Of a stretch of 64,000 nucleotides of DNA, positions 21,946 to 33,015 are shown in pieces (the stretch's first letter is position 1; every line of letters starts with the position of its first letter). Below the pieces are notes generated by a model that had not been told where the DNA came from, did no database searches, and saw only the letters and a list, made by a program, of their open reading frames with translations. The DNA is from Dactylonectria macrodidyma. Its lineage: Eukaryota; Ascomycota; Sordariomycetes; Hypocreales; Nectriaceae. The translations under genes were made by a program, and so were the position numbers. The stretch is from the NCBI GenBank assembly GCA_020744425.1, contig JAGMUV010000006.1:1178001-1242000 (forward strand). The letters run 5' to 3'.

Positions 21946-22936
21946 TGCGAGCGGTCGAATTGCGAGGTGGCGAGCTGGTGGTGATGGAAATCTTTGAGTT
22001 TGGTGTTTTGCGCCGGGGATATCTCGGATAGAGCCACCTGCAGCTAGAAGTCAGAATTCCCTTTGTCAAGAGGTAAAACCCTCAAGAAATTCGTCTGTTA
22101 GGAAAAGATCGCCTCAGTAAGATCAATACGCAATGAAATGCATGAAGACGAGTGTGGACATGACTTTGATTTTAGGAATGATGTTTCTTTCTAACTTGTC
22201 TCTGTATGCATGCCTATTGTCTGTCCGACGAGTGGTTTCATCCCCTCCCAGATCGCTCCTTCCCACTCGTTACAGCTTTCAGTTCGCATCCATTGATATG
22301 GGGTATCGCCTTCCCTCGTTTCCCGAGGGAGAAAATAATAGGACCTTCCTTCCTGCCATGTCGCCGCCTTTTCTCTTCCCCATTTGCGCCCTCTCTTATG
22401 CTCGGCTCTCTCACCTTCAACGCCTCCATCCGCAACCCTTCTTCTCGCCCTTCGAATTCATCTCGTCATCGTCATTATGCTGCCGCAACTTTGCTACCTT
22501 TACCGTCCCCGAGAGGCAGCGCTTCCTAATGTACATGGTATGCGCAAAATCACATAGCGAGAACGAAGCCAGACCAATCCTGCCCGTTCCCCTCCTCCTT
22601 CTCTGGCCAATATGGCGCTCCCAAACGCCAGCCTATGAAGGAATGAAAAACGACACGCGAAGCGCCCCAGAAAAAAATGACAAAAACAAAAGGCCATCCC
22701 ATACTCCGGGCTTGTGAGTGGGTAAAAGGGCAAATCGATATATAAACAAGAACCGTGCATGCGTGTGTTGCGCCATTTCGGCGTCCAAGAATCGTTCGGT
22801 TGTGGGCGGCGTCTGTCGTCCGGGCTCGTTGGCGGCGTTGAGTTTTGAATGGAAGAAGTCTTGCCTCAGTGAGTGAGGCAATACAACCCCAATGATATCG
22901 GAAAAGACAGACCCAAGTGTTCCTCCAGAGACCAGC
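21946..22936. other. Intergenic region upstream of the tRNA methyltransferase
   Basis: About 1 kb holding the promoter of the tRNA methyltransferase and the 3' UTR of Clr5 protein 1. The plus strand is pyrimidine-rich between about 22230 and 22560, so the 194-codon plus-strand frame there looks compositional rather than coding. Confidence 0.5.
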
Positions 22937-25646
22937 TCAGATGAAACTCCATTTTGGGCCTCCCATTTGCTGCTCCATGGCCGCTGCCCACGAATCTTGG
23001 GGCTCTAGGGCATGCTCGGTGGTATGGAAGTCCTCTTCGAAGTACGGCATGATGCGCACACCGACGTGTTCTTCCATGAACTGCACCCCAACGTCGTATC
23101 GTCGTCGGCATCGCTTAGTCCACGGATCAACCTTGACTGGGCTATGATAGCAATACACGTTCGGACGAGAATCGCGCACAGGGAACGCTAGGCCCATGCT
23201 GCGAATGTGATTCCAAAGATCGATGGCAGCATTCTTCGTGCTGTCTGAACTGGGACTGGCGCAGTACATCAGCTGGACGATGGCATGACGGAGGACGAGA
23301 ACATCGACGCTTTGTAAGCCATGTCGATTCTCCATTTGCCGTTGCAGCAGTCGAAGTTCGCCAATGAGCTTGTCCAACCGCTCTGGATTGGCGTGGTTGT
23401 AGAAAATAGCTAGGTCAATCCATGTCCGTGCAACATACGGATGCCGCCGCCCGTAGATGGCTTCTAGCTCCTCGGCGATTGTGGGGATGCTACTCCACAA
23501 GAGATCCGACAATGTCCCAGGGCCATGTTTCTGTTGAACTTCATATAAGCAGGTAAATATTTGTCGGAGAGGATGTGATCGCTCAAAGTTGGTAGTCGAA
23601 TACGCGGCAAGGTATTTGCACAAGGCGGTCATCATGCCAGGGTCGCGATGGACCATTCCCAGAAGCAACTCTTTGATGCCCTGCGGTGACAGCTTTTTCA
23701 AGTCCACTTCAAGCTGCTTGAAAGCCATCATCAGGTAATGGCCCCCCTGGTCGGCGTCCCTCATTTCAAAATAGTGATTCGCTTCCAGTAACAAATCGCT
23801 CGATCCAGCGCCCCAAACAACCATGGTTGACCATCCGACTTGGGTGTCAGTCTCCACCTCGAATTGCCGACACTGCAGGAAGGCTTTCCTCATGTTGCCG
23901 ACGACAGTCTCTTGAGCCCTAAGGAGGTCGGGAGATTGGAGGTATCCCGTTGCTGGCGGGGGAGTTGGCGTCCGACATCTGATGTGGGCTGGGAGATCGG
24001 CTGGTTGCTCGAAATCGATTAAATCATACTCCGTCACGCCCTTTCTCTTTAAGTAAGTACCCAAGTTCACAACCTTTCCGTTTCGGACAAACTCGGACAC
24101 CTTGCCCTCGGCATCGCGCTGAAACTTCATCGATAGGAGCCTCTTGACTTCATCTTCAGTGTTGTTCTTGACGAAACCCCACTGCGAGAACCGGGTCTTG
24201 TACATCTTCGGGCTAATCGAGTTTAGCAATTAATTTTTAGCGCACCGAAAAAGAGAACTTACGTTGCCTCGAATCCGTACTTGTCAATCATGATGGAAAT
24301 GACCTCCTTGAGAGGTTTCCTCTCCTCAAGATAAAGGACTCGGATAGTCGATTTGAATGACTCCCAAGCTTCAGCAGGAACCAGTTCCCGTGACGGTCTA
24401 GTTCCTGTCTTGGGGCCGGAAGACACTGAGGGACGCCGTTCGTCCTGAGAGATTTATTAGCAATGCTGGCGCAGAAGGAGACCTGGGGCTAACTCACGAG
24501 AGGGACAACGGATGGAGGCACTTTAGATAGCTGGGGTGTTTCGGGTTCTTGCTTTAGAGACGGGCTGAAAGTGGGAGGCGTGGGCGCAGAAAATTGTTGT
24601 TTCGATGGCTGGCGTGTCGGTTGCCTTGCCGGTTGTTTGGAAGGAGCCCTGGCAGGGGCTTTGCCCCGAGCCTTGGTTCTCTGATTGAAGTCTAAGACGA
24701 GCTGGCTTCCAGCATTCATAACCGGCTTTGGGGTTGAAGGGATGGGTGGTTTGGTAAAGTATCCACCAGTACTGACAGTATTACTGCTAAACTGAGATTG
24801 TTCAACGACAGGTTTGGGGGTCATTGGTACAGGAGGTCGCCAGATGGCAAATCCAGGCGTCCCGGGGACGCCTGGTGTGTTAGGCGAGGGAGAGGTGACC
24901 TTGGGGGAAGCCAGCATAGGCGTTGAGGTCATCGGGGGTGCCACCATTGAGTTTCCAGCCATGGGGGATGTGATCATGGGAGACGTTCCCATGGAGGACA
25001 TGGTCATGGGGCTCGTGACTCGATGATTCATCATGAAGCTGTCCATATTTCCATATTGACCTGACGATGAACCGGCCATAGAGTTGGTTCCTGGATGCAT
25101 GGGATGGAACCCGCCAAACGACATCGGAGGCGGGCTTGCCACTGGGCTGATTACTCGTGACGGGCTGGCAAGAGACCCGTAGTCGACCTCGGAGGAATTG
25201 GAGAGCGGGCTTGCGACATTGTGGGAGGTGACGGCGAAACTACCAAAGGGCGACGACGCAGGCGGATTTGAGGTGATGGGGCTCGCCACAGTATTGGATG
25301 GTCTAGGAGGGAGAGGCGGCGCGAAGCCTTTGTTCTCGAAATGCGCAACCAAACGACCAACACCGCCCCCGTCCTGGTGCGGGCTTATGTCCATGTCCAC
25401 ATCGTTGGAGGAGTCGTCAACTTGATGCTGAAAGCGTGGTTGGATATCAGACGGGGAGGGTGCCCAGTCCATGCCCATGAGCGAAGAAAAGTTGCGCCCC
25501 GAGGCATGAGAGGACTGGGAAGGATCCATCGAGGGCGAATTCGAGGTGTTGAGGCCGAATTTGGGCCAGGCTGGGTCGGTGAAGCCATACGAAGGGTCCG
25601 GGTCGGAGTCGGAACCACGAGGCCTGCCCGCCGAAGGATTGAACAT
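22937..25646 (-). CDS. Clr5-domain protein 1 with Ser/Pro/Met-rich N-terminus
   Basis: Exons 25646-24498, 24444-24263 and 24212-22937 give 868 residues in one frame. Both introns are GT-AG (53 and 50 nt) with TTGCTAA branch sites. The start is the first in-frame ATG; the frame stays open upstream to a TTG at 25754, so a further 5' exon is possible. Residues 1-380 are low-complexity, dominated by S-P-M and T-S-P-M repeats and proline, with many potential SP/TP kinase sites. Residues about 407-460 are the Clr5 domain (W410, L-Y-L-E-E-R-K-P-L-K-E-V, G-F-E-A-T, then M-Y-K-T-R-F-x-x-W-G-F-x-K-N), a small helical, probably DNA-binding domain of fungal proteins. The domain is split across exons 2 and 3. 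The helical C-terminus (about 550-800) has no family I can name. A nuclear regulatory role is inferred from the domain only. Confidence 0.85.
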
Positions 25647-26412
25647 GGCGCCAGAGCGCCCAAGCCGACTGAGGAGGCCAGGTCTGCTGGCTGGATGACA
25701 GTCAGTGACGGACTCGAGCGAGTCGAGAGCATCGGCTGGGTCCTCAGTCGCCAATGCGTGGATTCATCACTCGTCAAAGTGGCGAGCGGGAGAGCTCAAA
25801 ATGGAGGTCGAGAACGAGAGAATGGATAGGCGGGCAGAAGTGCCCATGATTCCCCCGGGCACGTATAATAAGAGGAGCCGGAGACTGCGACGGCGCGCAG
25901 ACCAGACGAGCGGCGGGCGCACGCACTGACTGGGCTTGGGGGCAACCAAAACGGCGACACCAAAAGTGAGAGTGCACGTCAAGGGCCTGCTAACGTTATC
26001 GTTCCCCAGACTTGACGCACCGGCAGGGAGAGATATGGCAGTAGGTGTGATAGGGTCGTTGATGCGACCAGAGCCGGAGAGAGACTCGGTGGACGGGACG
26101 CCAAGCGCTGCGCGTGAGAAGGCCAGCAAAAGTTCCCTCGCCTAAGTTTCCCAGAAAGGCAAGCCAATCTGCTGTCTCGAGAGTCTGGAGCGCCTGTCCG
26201 CGGGGTGTCGAGGGGAGATAAGAGGGAGCCAGGCTGGAGGCATCCTCGGTCCCAGGGGTCATGGTGCTGCTGGCTGGGGCACTGCTTTGGGGGGGGAGGG
26301 GGGGGGGCATTGGACAGCGCTCACTCCAATAACGAGCATGGCTCTGGAGGTGGCTTTGGCCGCTGGGGCTCTGGCTACGGGCTACCGGTACGGGCTGGTG
26401 GCCACAGACGGG

Positions 26413-26450
26413 CTGGTACTGGTGCTGGTGCTGGTGCTGGTGCTGGTGCC
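26413..26450. repeat. (CTGGTG)n hexanucleotide microsatellite
   Basis: About six near-exact CTGGTG units in intergenic DNA. Confidence 0.85.
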
Positions 26451-28190
26451 GGTTGAGCATGTTCACTAGGAGAAGGCCCGAGGAGGGAACAGAAGAGGCC
26501 AACACCATGATCCATGGCCAATGGCGGCACCCAGCCGACCACTGAGAAGGGAGGATCCAGGGGTGGGCATGTGAGAGCATGCGACCAGTGTTGCCCGAAG
26601 CAGAAGGTGAAAAGTACGGAGCCACCACACACGAGAGAAGCACCAATCATGAAGACTCGATACAAGCCCCGGCCTTCGGGCTAGCAGGGGCATCTGCCGA
26701 GGGGGTGAGCATTCCAGCGCCGACGCTGCAGACCAAGGCCAAGCCGCAGTTGTCAAACGCTGGGCTCGCGATTTCCAGAAGACTTCTGTTTCTTCTCCCG
26801 CTCGTGTGTGTGTGCTGGAAGCTGTGGGCGCCACCATTGTCACCGAAGAGGCGCTGGGCGTTGGGGCTTGAGCGTTTCCGGCATCCCCGGCCAGGTGCCG
26901 CGGCGTTGGTCCATCGTGGAGGTGGCGAGGAGAACGCCTCCCGAGGCTCGCGACATGTGTCCCCACGAAGTGAGGCAAGGACTCCAAGGAGGGTGAGGGT
27001 CGAGTAGGTGAGAGGCAGTGACCATGAGTGACGGCGAGGCTTCTTGGCTTCCTCTCACACTGGCCATGACGGGATGACCTCTGCATCAAGAGGGTCCCGT
27101 CCCCGTCCCCAGTCCCCCGTGCAAACTCTCTTTGAGCCCGTTCGCTCCATGCCTCATCCCGGCCTCCTTCTAAGATGTTCGGTGGTGGCGGCGCCACGAA
27201 GGCACCTGAGGCCACCCGGGGGATGGCTTGGATGGTCTCAGACTCCTCTCAGTGGCCTATGCGTGGACTTAGTCAAGGCGTGGTGGGCTTGGCTCAGGTC
27301 TTACTTTCCACGAAAGGGAGCACTGGCGGCCGAGACTGGTGCTGGTGTGTGAGAGCGCGAGTGCGAGGTGTGTGAGTGTGAGCGCCAGAAGCGATCCACC
27401 AGCTCCTCCTCTGTGCGAGGTTAGATTGCTGCCGGCCAGACTGCTCAAACGAGAACCATTTCACAAGATTCCCTGTCCATATCACAATGTGCTTGGCTAT
27501 TACCTGATATCTGCTGGAGTTCTGCAGGAACAATTCAAACGGAGGAGGAGGGGAAAAAGGTTCAGCTGGTGGACGATGTGGGGTTGCGTGACAAACCTGG
27601 AGACGCAAAGCGGCCATCGCCGATACGCCGCCAGACGTTGCGACTCCAGCGCTGCAAGACGACAAGACTGCAAGACTACGAAGGGGACCGAGAGCCGCCT
27701 GTTGCAGCGAATCGTGCAGCAAGACGCAAGCGCAACACAGCCGCAGATAGGCCCATTCATCGATGGTGAATGTGGGATGAGGCGGGCAGCCATTTTCCCC
27801 TAAGCCCTGATGCTGGACATACTTACTACTACGTACCTGCTAGTCCACTACGACGTGCTACGTCGGTACGGATAGACTATCCAGAGAAGCCAAAGTATCT
27901 TAGCGAGGCGAGCCCTTGACCTCTGGATGGCCCGCGCATTCGCCCGTCCCATGCGCGTTCAATCCGCGTCCCCTTCGAACTGGTTTTACATGCCTCACTG
28001 GTCATAACGGCCACGCCTTGGCCGAGATTGCATTGCACTCGTGCTTGTGCAACACGGTCCATGGCTCTCTCGCATAATCGCATTGCTGTATTTTTAGAAG
28101 CCATCGAGGCTCCAGCTCTAAAAATTTCGGTCTGGGCCGAGTCTATCGCTGCCAAGCAGATGGCTTGCTCTTAGAACGGGGCAACAATGG

Positions 28191-28223
28191 AGCAGCAATG
28201 GAGCAGCAATGGAGCAGCAATGG
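28191..28223. repeat. 11-bp tandem repeat, three exact copies
   Basis: The unit AGCAGCAATGG is repeated three times exactly, with partial copies on both flanks (CAACAATGG before, AACAATG after). The unit is not a multiple of three, which argues against coding. Confidence 0.85.
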
Positions 28224-30274
28224 AACAATGCAGCACTCGGCCGAGTGGGCAGCCAAGCATCAACAGTTCGACCTGCTTTCATCCCATTCAGGACGCCGCC
28301 TTCATCACTACAGCGGCCGCCTTGTTCGTCATCCCAAGCCTACATACAGTTGAGCCTCCCTCTGCAGCCATACCTGCTCTACGTACTACGAATTACTATT
28401 ATGCACGTAAACGAAATCAAGCTGGCTTGGTTTTAGGCCCTTTTGGCGTGACGCCATCCATCCAGGCCGAGACCCTGACGTCGACTAACGCCTTTGTCGG
28501 CTTTGCCAAGCTGGAGCACGCAGCCGAAGCCGTCTTCGCCGCCGCCATTCCGGCCGGGATGAAGCTCGTCATCGGAACCCGGCCAGTACTCATCTTCATA
28601 TTCAAACGTTCCCCGACGACACAAACCCGACGACATCTGATGTATAGTTCTCGTGTGTCATCTGCAACTGAGGTCCGAGGACCGAGTATACGGACAGAAG
28701 TAGACATGTTTTCGGGTTGCTATTTTTGAACCAAACTCCCCCAAGGTTAACAAAACCAGTTGATCCTCTTCGCCATCATCCAAGTCCAACGACGCGCAGC
28801 ATCATTTAAGCGCATTGCTAAACGCGTCGGGCTTGCCGAGACAGAGATTGACATATCTGTCAGCCATACTCCGTAGTGGCGCAGTAGTCGGTGACAAGAA
28901 AGACTTTAGCTGCAACTCAAGTCTCAAAAACCGGCCTAGGCATATCGATACACATACATATGTTGGATCTAGAAACGGCATGCGCGGCCAGCCATACGCC
29001 ACCAATAGGCAACGTCGCAAATGTGACGCGGAAATGCACAAAGGCAACGTTAGCTAGGCACGCGCCACAGAGACCGGATATGGCTTTTGAGCAGGCACTG
29101 ATCGGTGCCAGGGATGACTACCGTGGACTCAAATCATGCACCATCTAGGAATTGTTTCTGATCGCTGTAGGAGGAACAATTCTCCATGTTCCAATTCAAG
29201 ATAGCTTTTTTTTCTTCTTTTTCTCAAAAAAGCTTCATTTCGCACCGTGTCTGCGAAGTGAATGAACTACACGGTGTGCATCAACTGCCCGGAGTGGTGG
29301 ACAACAAAGCCACGAATGGAGAGATTGAATGAGCGTGCTTTTCCTATGATACTTCTCTACTGCATAGAAACAGGACGGGGCATAGTCTCAAGAAAAAGTC
29401 ACTTGAAAGGAGCCACAATCAGACTTTGTGATTCCTTTCCCGAAAGCCGTAGTCTTTAGGATCAAGAAATTGGTTCGTGCTTTCGCTTGGCCAGGTTTCG
29501 AACATCTCGACAATCTGAGAATAGCGAATGAAGAGGTATCCAGTCATGGCGTAATAGCGTCTTCTCATTCAGGCATGAAAACTATACACCTATCAACCGC
29601 CCTACGTTTCAAGTGCTAGATACACGACCCAACCCCGTCCATAAAAGGCATACCAACCCTGACCTAATAAACTAACCTACAAACAGAAAAATAATAAATA
29701 ATATTTAAATAACATAATTGGTATACAGTGAAACGAAGCTTAACACCGTGGTCTATCCATATTTTGGTATGCCTGTTTCTACCCCGGAGCTTACGCGTGG
29801 TATATGATGTGATGATATGGTAGTAAACAAAGAAAGGACAAAATGTTCCAACAAACCTAACAACAAATGGGTGACCCAAGAAACGAATGATCAGTCAAGA
29901 AAGAAGAAAAATCCTAGAGTACAAGCTGGAAGTGCTCCAATACCGTTTCCCTTTGTTTACCCCGTTTAACCGCCTTTCCCTTTCCCAGTTCCGTATCTTG
30001 ATTCCCGTTATGTGGTCGTTGGGTGATCCAAAGGTCTTTCGTCGTCGCATTGCGGTCTTTGTATGGGTGATTCTCGTTGGGTCTTGTTTGGTATGTCTTT
30101 GAGTGAAGTGCTCGGCAGCAACATCAAAACGGCGGTGTGTCGCCGGAGAAATGAAGAGAAAGAAGGTTAAGTGAGTAGGTAATGGCCGGGTTAGAATCGA
30201 AAGGGCAAAGAAAAAAAAAATTCGATGACCGTTGTTGGGAAATCGTCGAATGTTAGGTAGGACTTGTGACTCTG

Positions 30275-32539
30275 TCACACTTCTGCGCCGTCCTTTTCTT
30301 CTCGGAATCGCAATCCGCCTTCAACTTTAATAGCATCAGCAACCCAAGGAGTCTTGGCGACCTTGATGACGCTCCAGCGGCTTCTGGCACGTTTCAGCAA
30401 CCCTTCCGTGATCTCCATAGCACCCAGGAGACCCTTCTCCTTGAACTTGTCTTCGTCGGCATCGTTGTCGGTATCCTCCCCTGCGTATTCGACCCACTTC
30501 CATTCAACTCTAGCAATGCGATGGCTGGTGCGGCTGCGCATGCGGTGTGCATCGCTCATGCTGGGATGCGGGTCGAAGGGTAGACGAGCCTCAAGGAGTG
30601 CGTAGAGCAAAACACCCAGAGACCAGGCGTCAGTGGCGCGGCCATCATAGGGCTGGCCCATGATAACCTCAGGAGCTGCGTAGTCGTCTGAGCCACAGCG
30701 TGTCTCGAGCTTCTCATCATCGGCAATGCGTCGTGAGAGGCCCAAATCCGTGAGAATTACGACAGAGTAGGGGTAAGTAGCCCAGTCAATGGTCGGGTCG
30801 GCGAGTTCCGCTGGGGTTAGGTTCACGAGGACGTCTAGGGATGTTAGCGCGCCAAGTCACAAATCTCAGATACAGTTTCACTTACTCTCGAGCTTGACAT
30901 CGCGATGAACGATCCTCCTCTCGTGGAGATAGCTCACGGCACCGACCAACTCAGCAAATATTCTTCGCAGCAAGGACTCCTGTAGAACTGCCCGATGAGT
31001 TGTTGCAATGTCAAACAGGTCGCCTCCAGGACAATAGCTCAGAACCAGGATGGCCCTCGAGGGCTCGATTTGCCAAGCCTTGAGGTCGACCAGCGATGGA
31101 TGGTGAATAGTCAACATGATCTCGAGCTCGCGCTTCAAGCTCATCTCGACTCGTTCCTCGCTAGCACCGCCTCGAGGGCCATGCTCACAGACCTTGATCG
31201 CGACTAACGTCTTGCGGTCAAGACCGACCTCGGCCTTTGAGGCCACATTTCCAGTTTCAGTTTCGTCACCACCATCTTCGGATTCAATTTGGCTCGTGGC
31301 CAGCATGACCCTACTAAAGGTACCCTGGCCAAGTAGGCGTAATGATCTCCATCGACGTCGTTTCCTATCGTTCCGTCCTAGAGCTTCAAAGTACTCAAAG
31401 CGAGATCTCTTGGGTTTGCTCGAACCATCGGCAGAATCTCGAGAAGACTCGCTGGGAGGTGGGGTTGGAGGTTGCGTGAGAGTTGAAGTCAGGCCACGGC
31501 ACTCAGCCAAATGCAACTCCCTCCGCATATGGGATTCGGGTTGGGGGTCGTGGGTGCCATCGAGTTGGACGTGTTGTAAGCCTGATTTTGATGCCTGTCT
31601 CGTATGTGTTCCCATCTGATCCGGGTGGTAGTCGCTCACGCTGCGATTTCGAGTGTGATGAGGTTGGTTGATGCTCGGAATCTTGTCTCCGGGCTCAAGC
31701 GCGGAGTATATCTTGCGCTTTGCACCATTTGAAAGGGCGGCGTCAATGGACTCGCCCGTGTTTGTGACCAAAACGGATCCCTCGCCGACGCTTTTGAGGC
31801 GGTGCTGTGGGGGTGACGCAGACCCTGCACTCAGCCTCTTCCAAGGCCCCGGGGAGTCTCCAGACATGAGTGGACTTGGAAGAGGCGTAACAGAACCCAT
31901 AGCAGAGATAATCGGACTCGGGACGAGACTGCTAGTTCCACTCACGCTGCCGAGGCTGTTGGCCAGCGCAGTCTTAAGACTAGGAGTCCTCGAAATTGGG
32001 CGGAGGCTACTCGTCGAGGCCCGTTGCTTTAGGGAGAGCGAACCGCGAGAGGATGAAAGACTGCTACCGCCGTTTCCGTTTCCGTTGCCATTGAATGATT
32101 CACGACGTACGGGGGTGTTTGGAAAGGAGCCAAATTCGGTGGAGATGCGAAGTGAGCCCACGGGACTGTAGGAACGCCTGTCGATGGAGATAGGTGCATC
32201 CGCAGAGAGGTCAGCATGCTGGGTCGGGGCCAGCTCGCCTTGCTCGAGCGGAGGCGTGGGCGCTATCGTGTTGGTGCGAAAGTGGACGAGGGCCGGAGTT
32301 GTGACAGAGACATCTGGGAGACTGTATTGGCCAGAGGGGCTTGTGGAATGAACAGTCTGGACCCTGCCTAGGCGATAAGTTGACGAAGGACCGACAGACA
32401 CGGGGGCCGGGACGGGAATAGGTCTGGACCGGAACCCGAGGGAGGGGTCGCTGGTGATGGCGATGTTTCTGGGGGGGTTGTGGGAGGAGTCGTCGAGGGG
32501 CAAAGCCGTCGCAGTCCGGGGGATGTGGGGCGTTGACAT
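30275..32539 (-). CDS. Serine/threonine protein kinase with long disordered N-terminus
   Basis: Exons 32539-30886 and 30834-30275 give 737 residues in one frame. The 51-nt GT-AG intron (CTAAC branch) falls inside the catalytic loop and splicing restores HRDVKLEN. ATG 32539 is the first in-frame ATG; upstream sequence looks like leader with its own intron. Residues 1-390 are Ser/Pro-rich and low complexity. The kinase domain (about 400-720) shows the glycine loop LGQGTF (403-408), lysine in VAIK (K449), the helix-C glutamate (E471), HRD (545-547), N552, DLG in place of DFG (D581), the segment CGSDDYAAPEV, and a divergent end with an acidic insert. All catalytic residues are present, so it should be active. 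It resembles the fungal kinases grouped with yeast Prr1 or Ppk-type enzymes, but I do not assign an orthologue. The substrate is unknown. Confidence 0.88.
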
Positions 32540-32686
32540 GGCTTTGCTTGCCGGGCTTCGGATTGGATTCGAGTCGATCCGGTGTTTAATCGAGTCGAGT
32601 CGAAGGTGATGTGGGGAGAAATCGGGAGAGGCGAAGAAGTAGTCGCCGTTAAGGTTTTGGTTTGGATGAGTCAACAGCCAAGTCGC

Positions 32687-32816
32687 CTGTATCACCGTGT
32701 CAGTGACGTTTCGCAAGTGCACAGGGACGAAGGCAAGTGTATGTGCGAATCAGATAGCGCAACGAGGGTCGATAAAGGAACTGTTCAGGTCATCACTAGA
32801 AACAGGCGAGACGTAC
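32687..32816 (-). other. Probable 5' UTR intron of the kinase gene
   Basis: Reading the minus strand: GTACGT at 32816-32811, a CACTGAC branch-like site, and GATACAG ending at 32687; 130 nt. It lies 147 nt upstream of the start codon, and the frame upstream of ATG has no other methionine, so it is placed in the leader. Confidence 0.5.
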
Positions 32817-32939
32817 CTTGAACAGCGAGATGCTCCGTCAACCTGAAGAGCTGCAAAGTTGAAGGCGCGAGACAGCGCTTTTGGTGGGGGCCGAGAAGGG
32901 ACGGAGGCGGAGGCGGAGACGAAGGGATGGGAATAGGGA

Positions 32940-33015
32940 CGAACGGGCTCTCGGCGAGGCCTAGGAGAGGTGGGGAGGAGGGGAGGAGGGAAAGGGGCAA
33001 AGAGAGGGGGAGAAG
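32940..33015 (-). promoter_or_regulatory. Pyrimidine tract in the kinase gene promoter
   Basis: The plus strand is almost all A/G here, so the minus strand (the kinase coding strand) is a long C/T tract of the kind found near fungal transcription starts. It lies about 125-200 nt upstream of the leader intron. Confidence 0.4.

Larger units (their letters stand above)
25647..30274. other. Intergenic stretch with simple repeats
   Basis: About 4.6 kb between two minus-strand genes. The left part (to about 27.8 kb) is GC-rich, with overlapping short frames on both strands and a (CTGGTG)n array. A three-copy 11-bp repeat lies at 28191-28223. From about 29.6 kb the DNA turns AT-rich, with A/T runs at 29680-29720, and then holds the 3' UTR of the kinase gene. 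Frames such as 26466-27215 (minus) and 28187-28729 (plus) lack motifs, splice logic and convincing starts. Confidence 0.5.

Noticed and set aside
22133..22717. 194-codon plus-strand frame between the tRNA methyltransferase and Clr5 protein 1
   Set aside because: Openness follows from a pyrimidine-rich spacer (Ser/Pro/Leu/Phe excess); no motif.
26466..27215. 249-codon minus-strand frame
   Set aside because: Opposite-strand frames of similar length overlap it, it includes a microsatellite flank, and it lacks motifs and a consistent start.
28187..28729. 180-codon plus-strand frame
   Set aside because: Starts inside an 11-bp tandem repeat and shows no domain; minus-strand frames of comparable quality overlap it.
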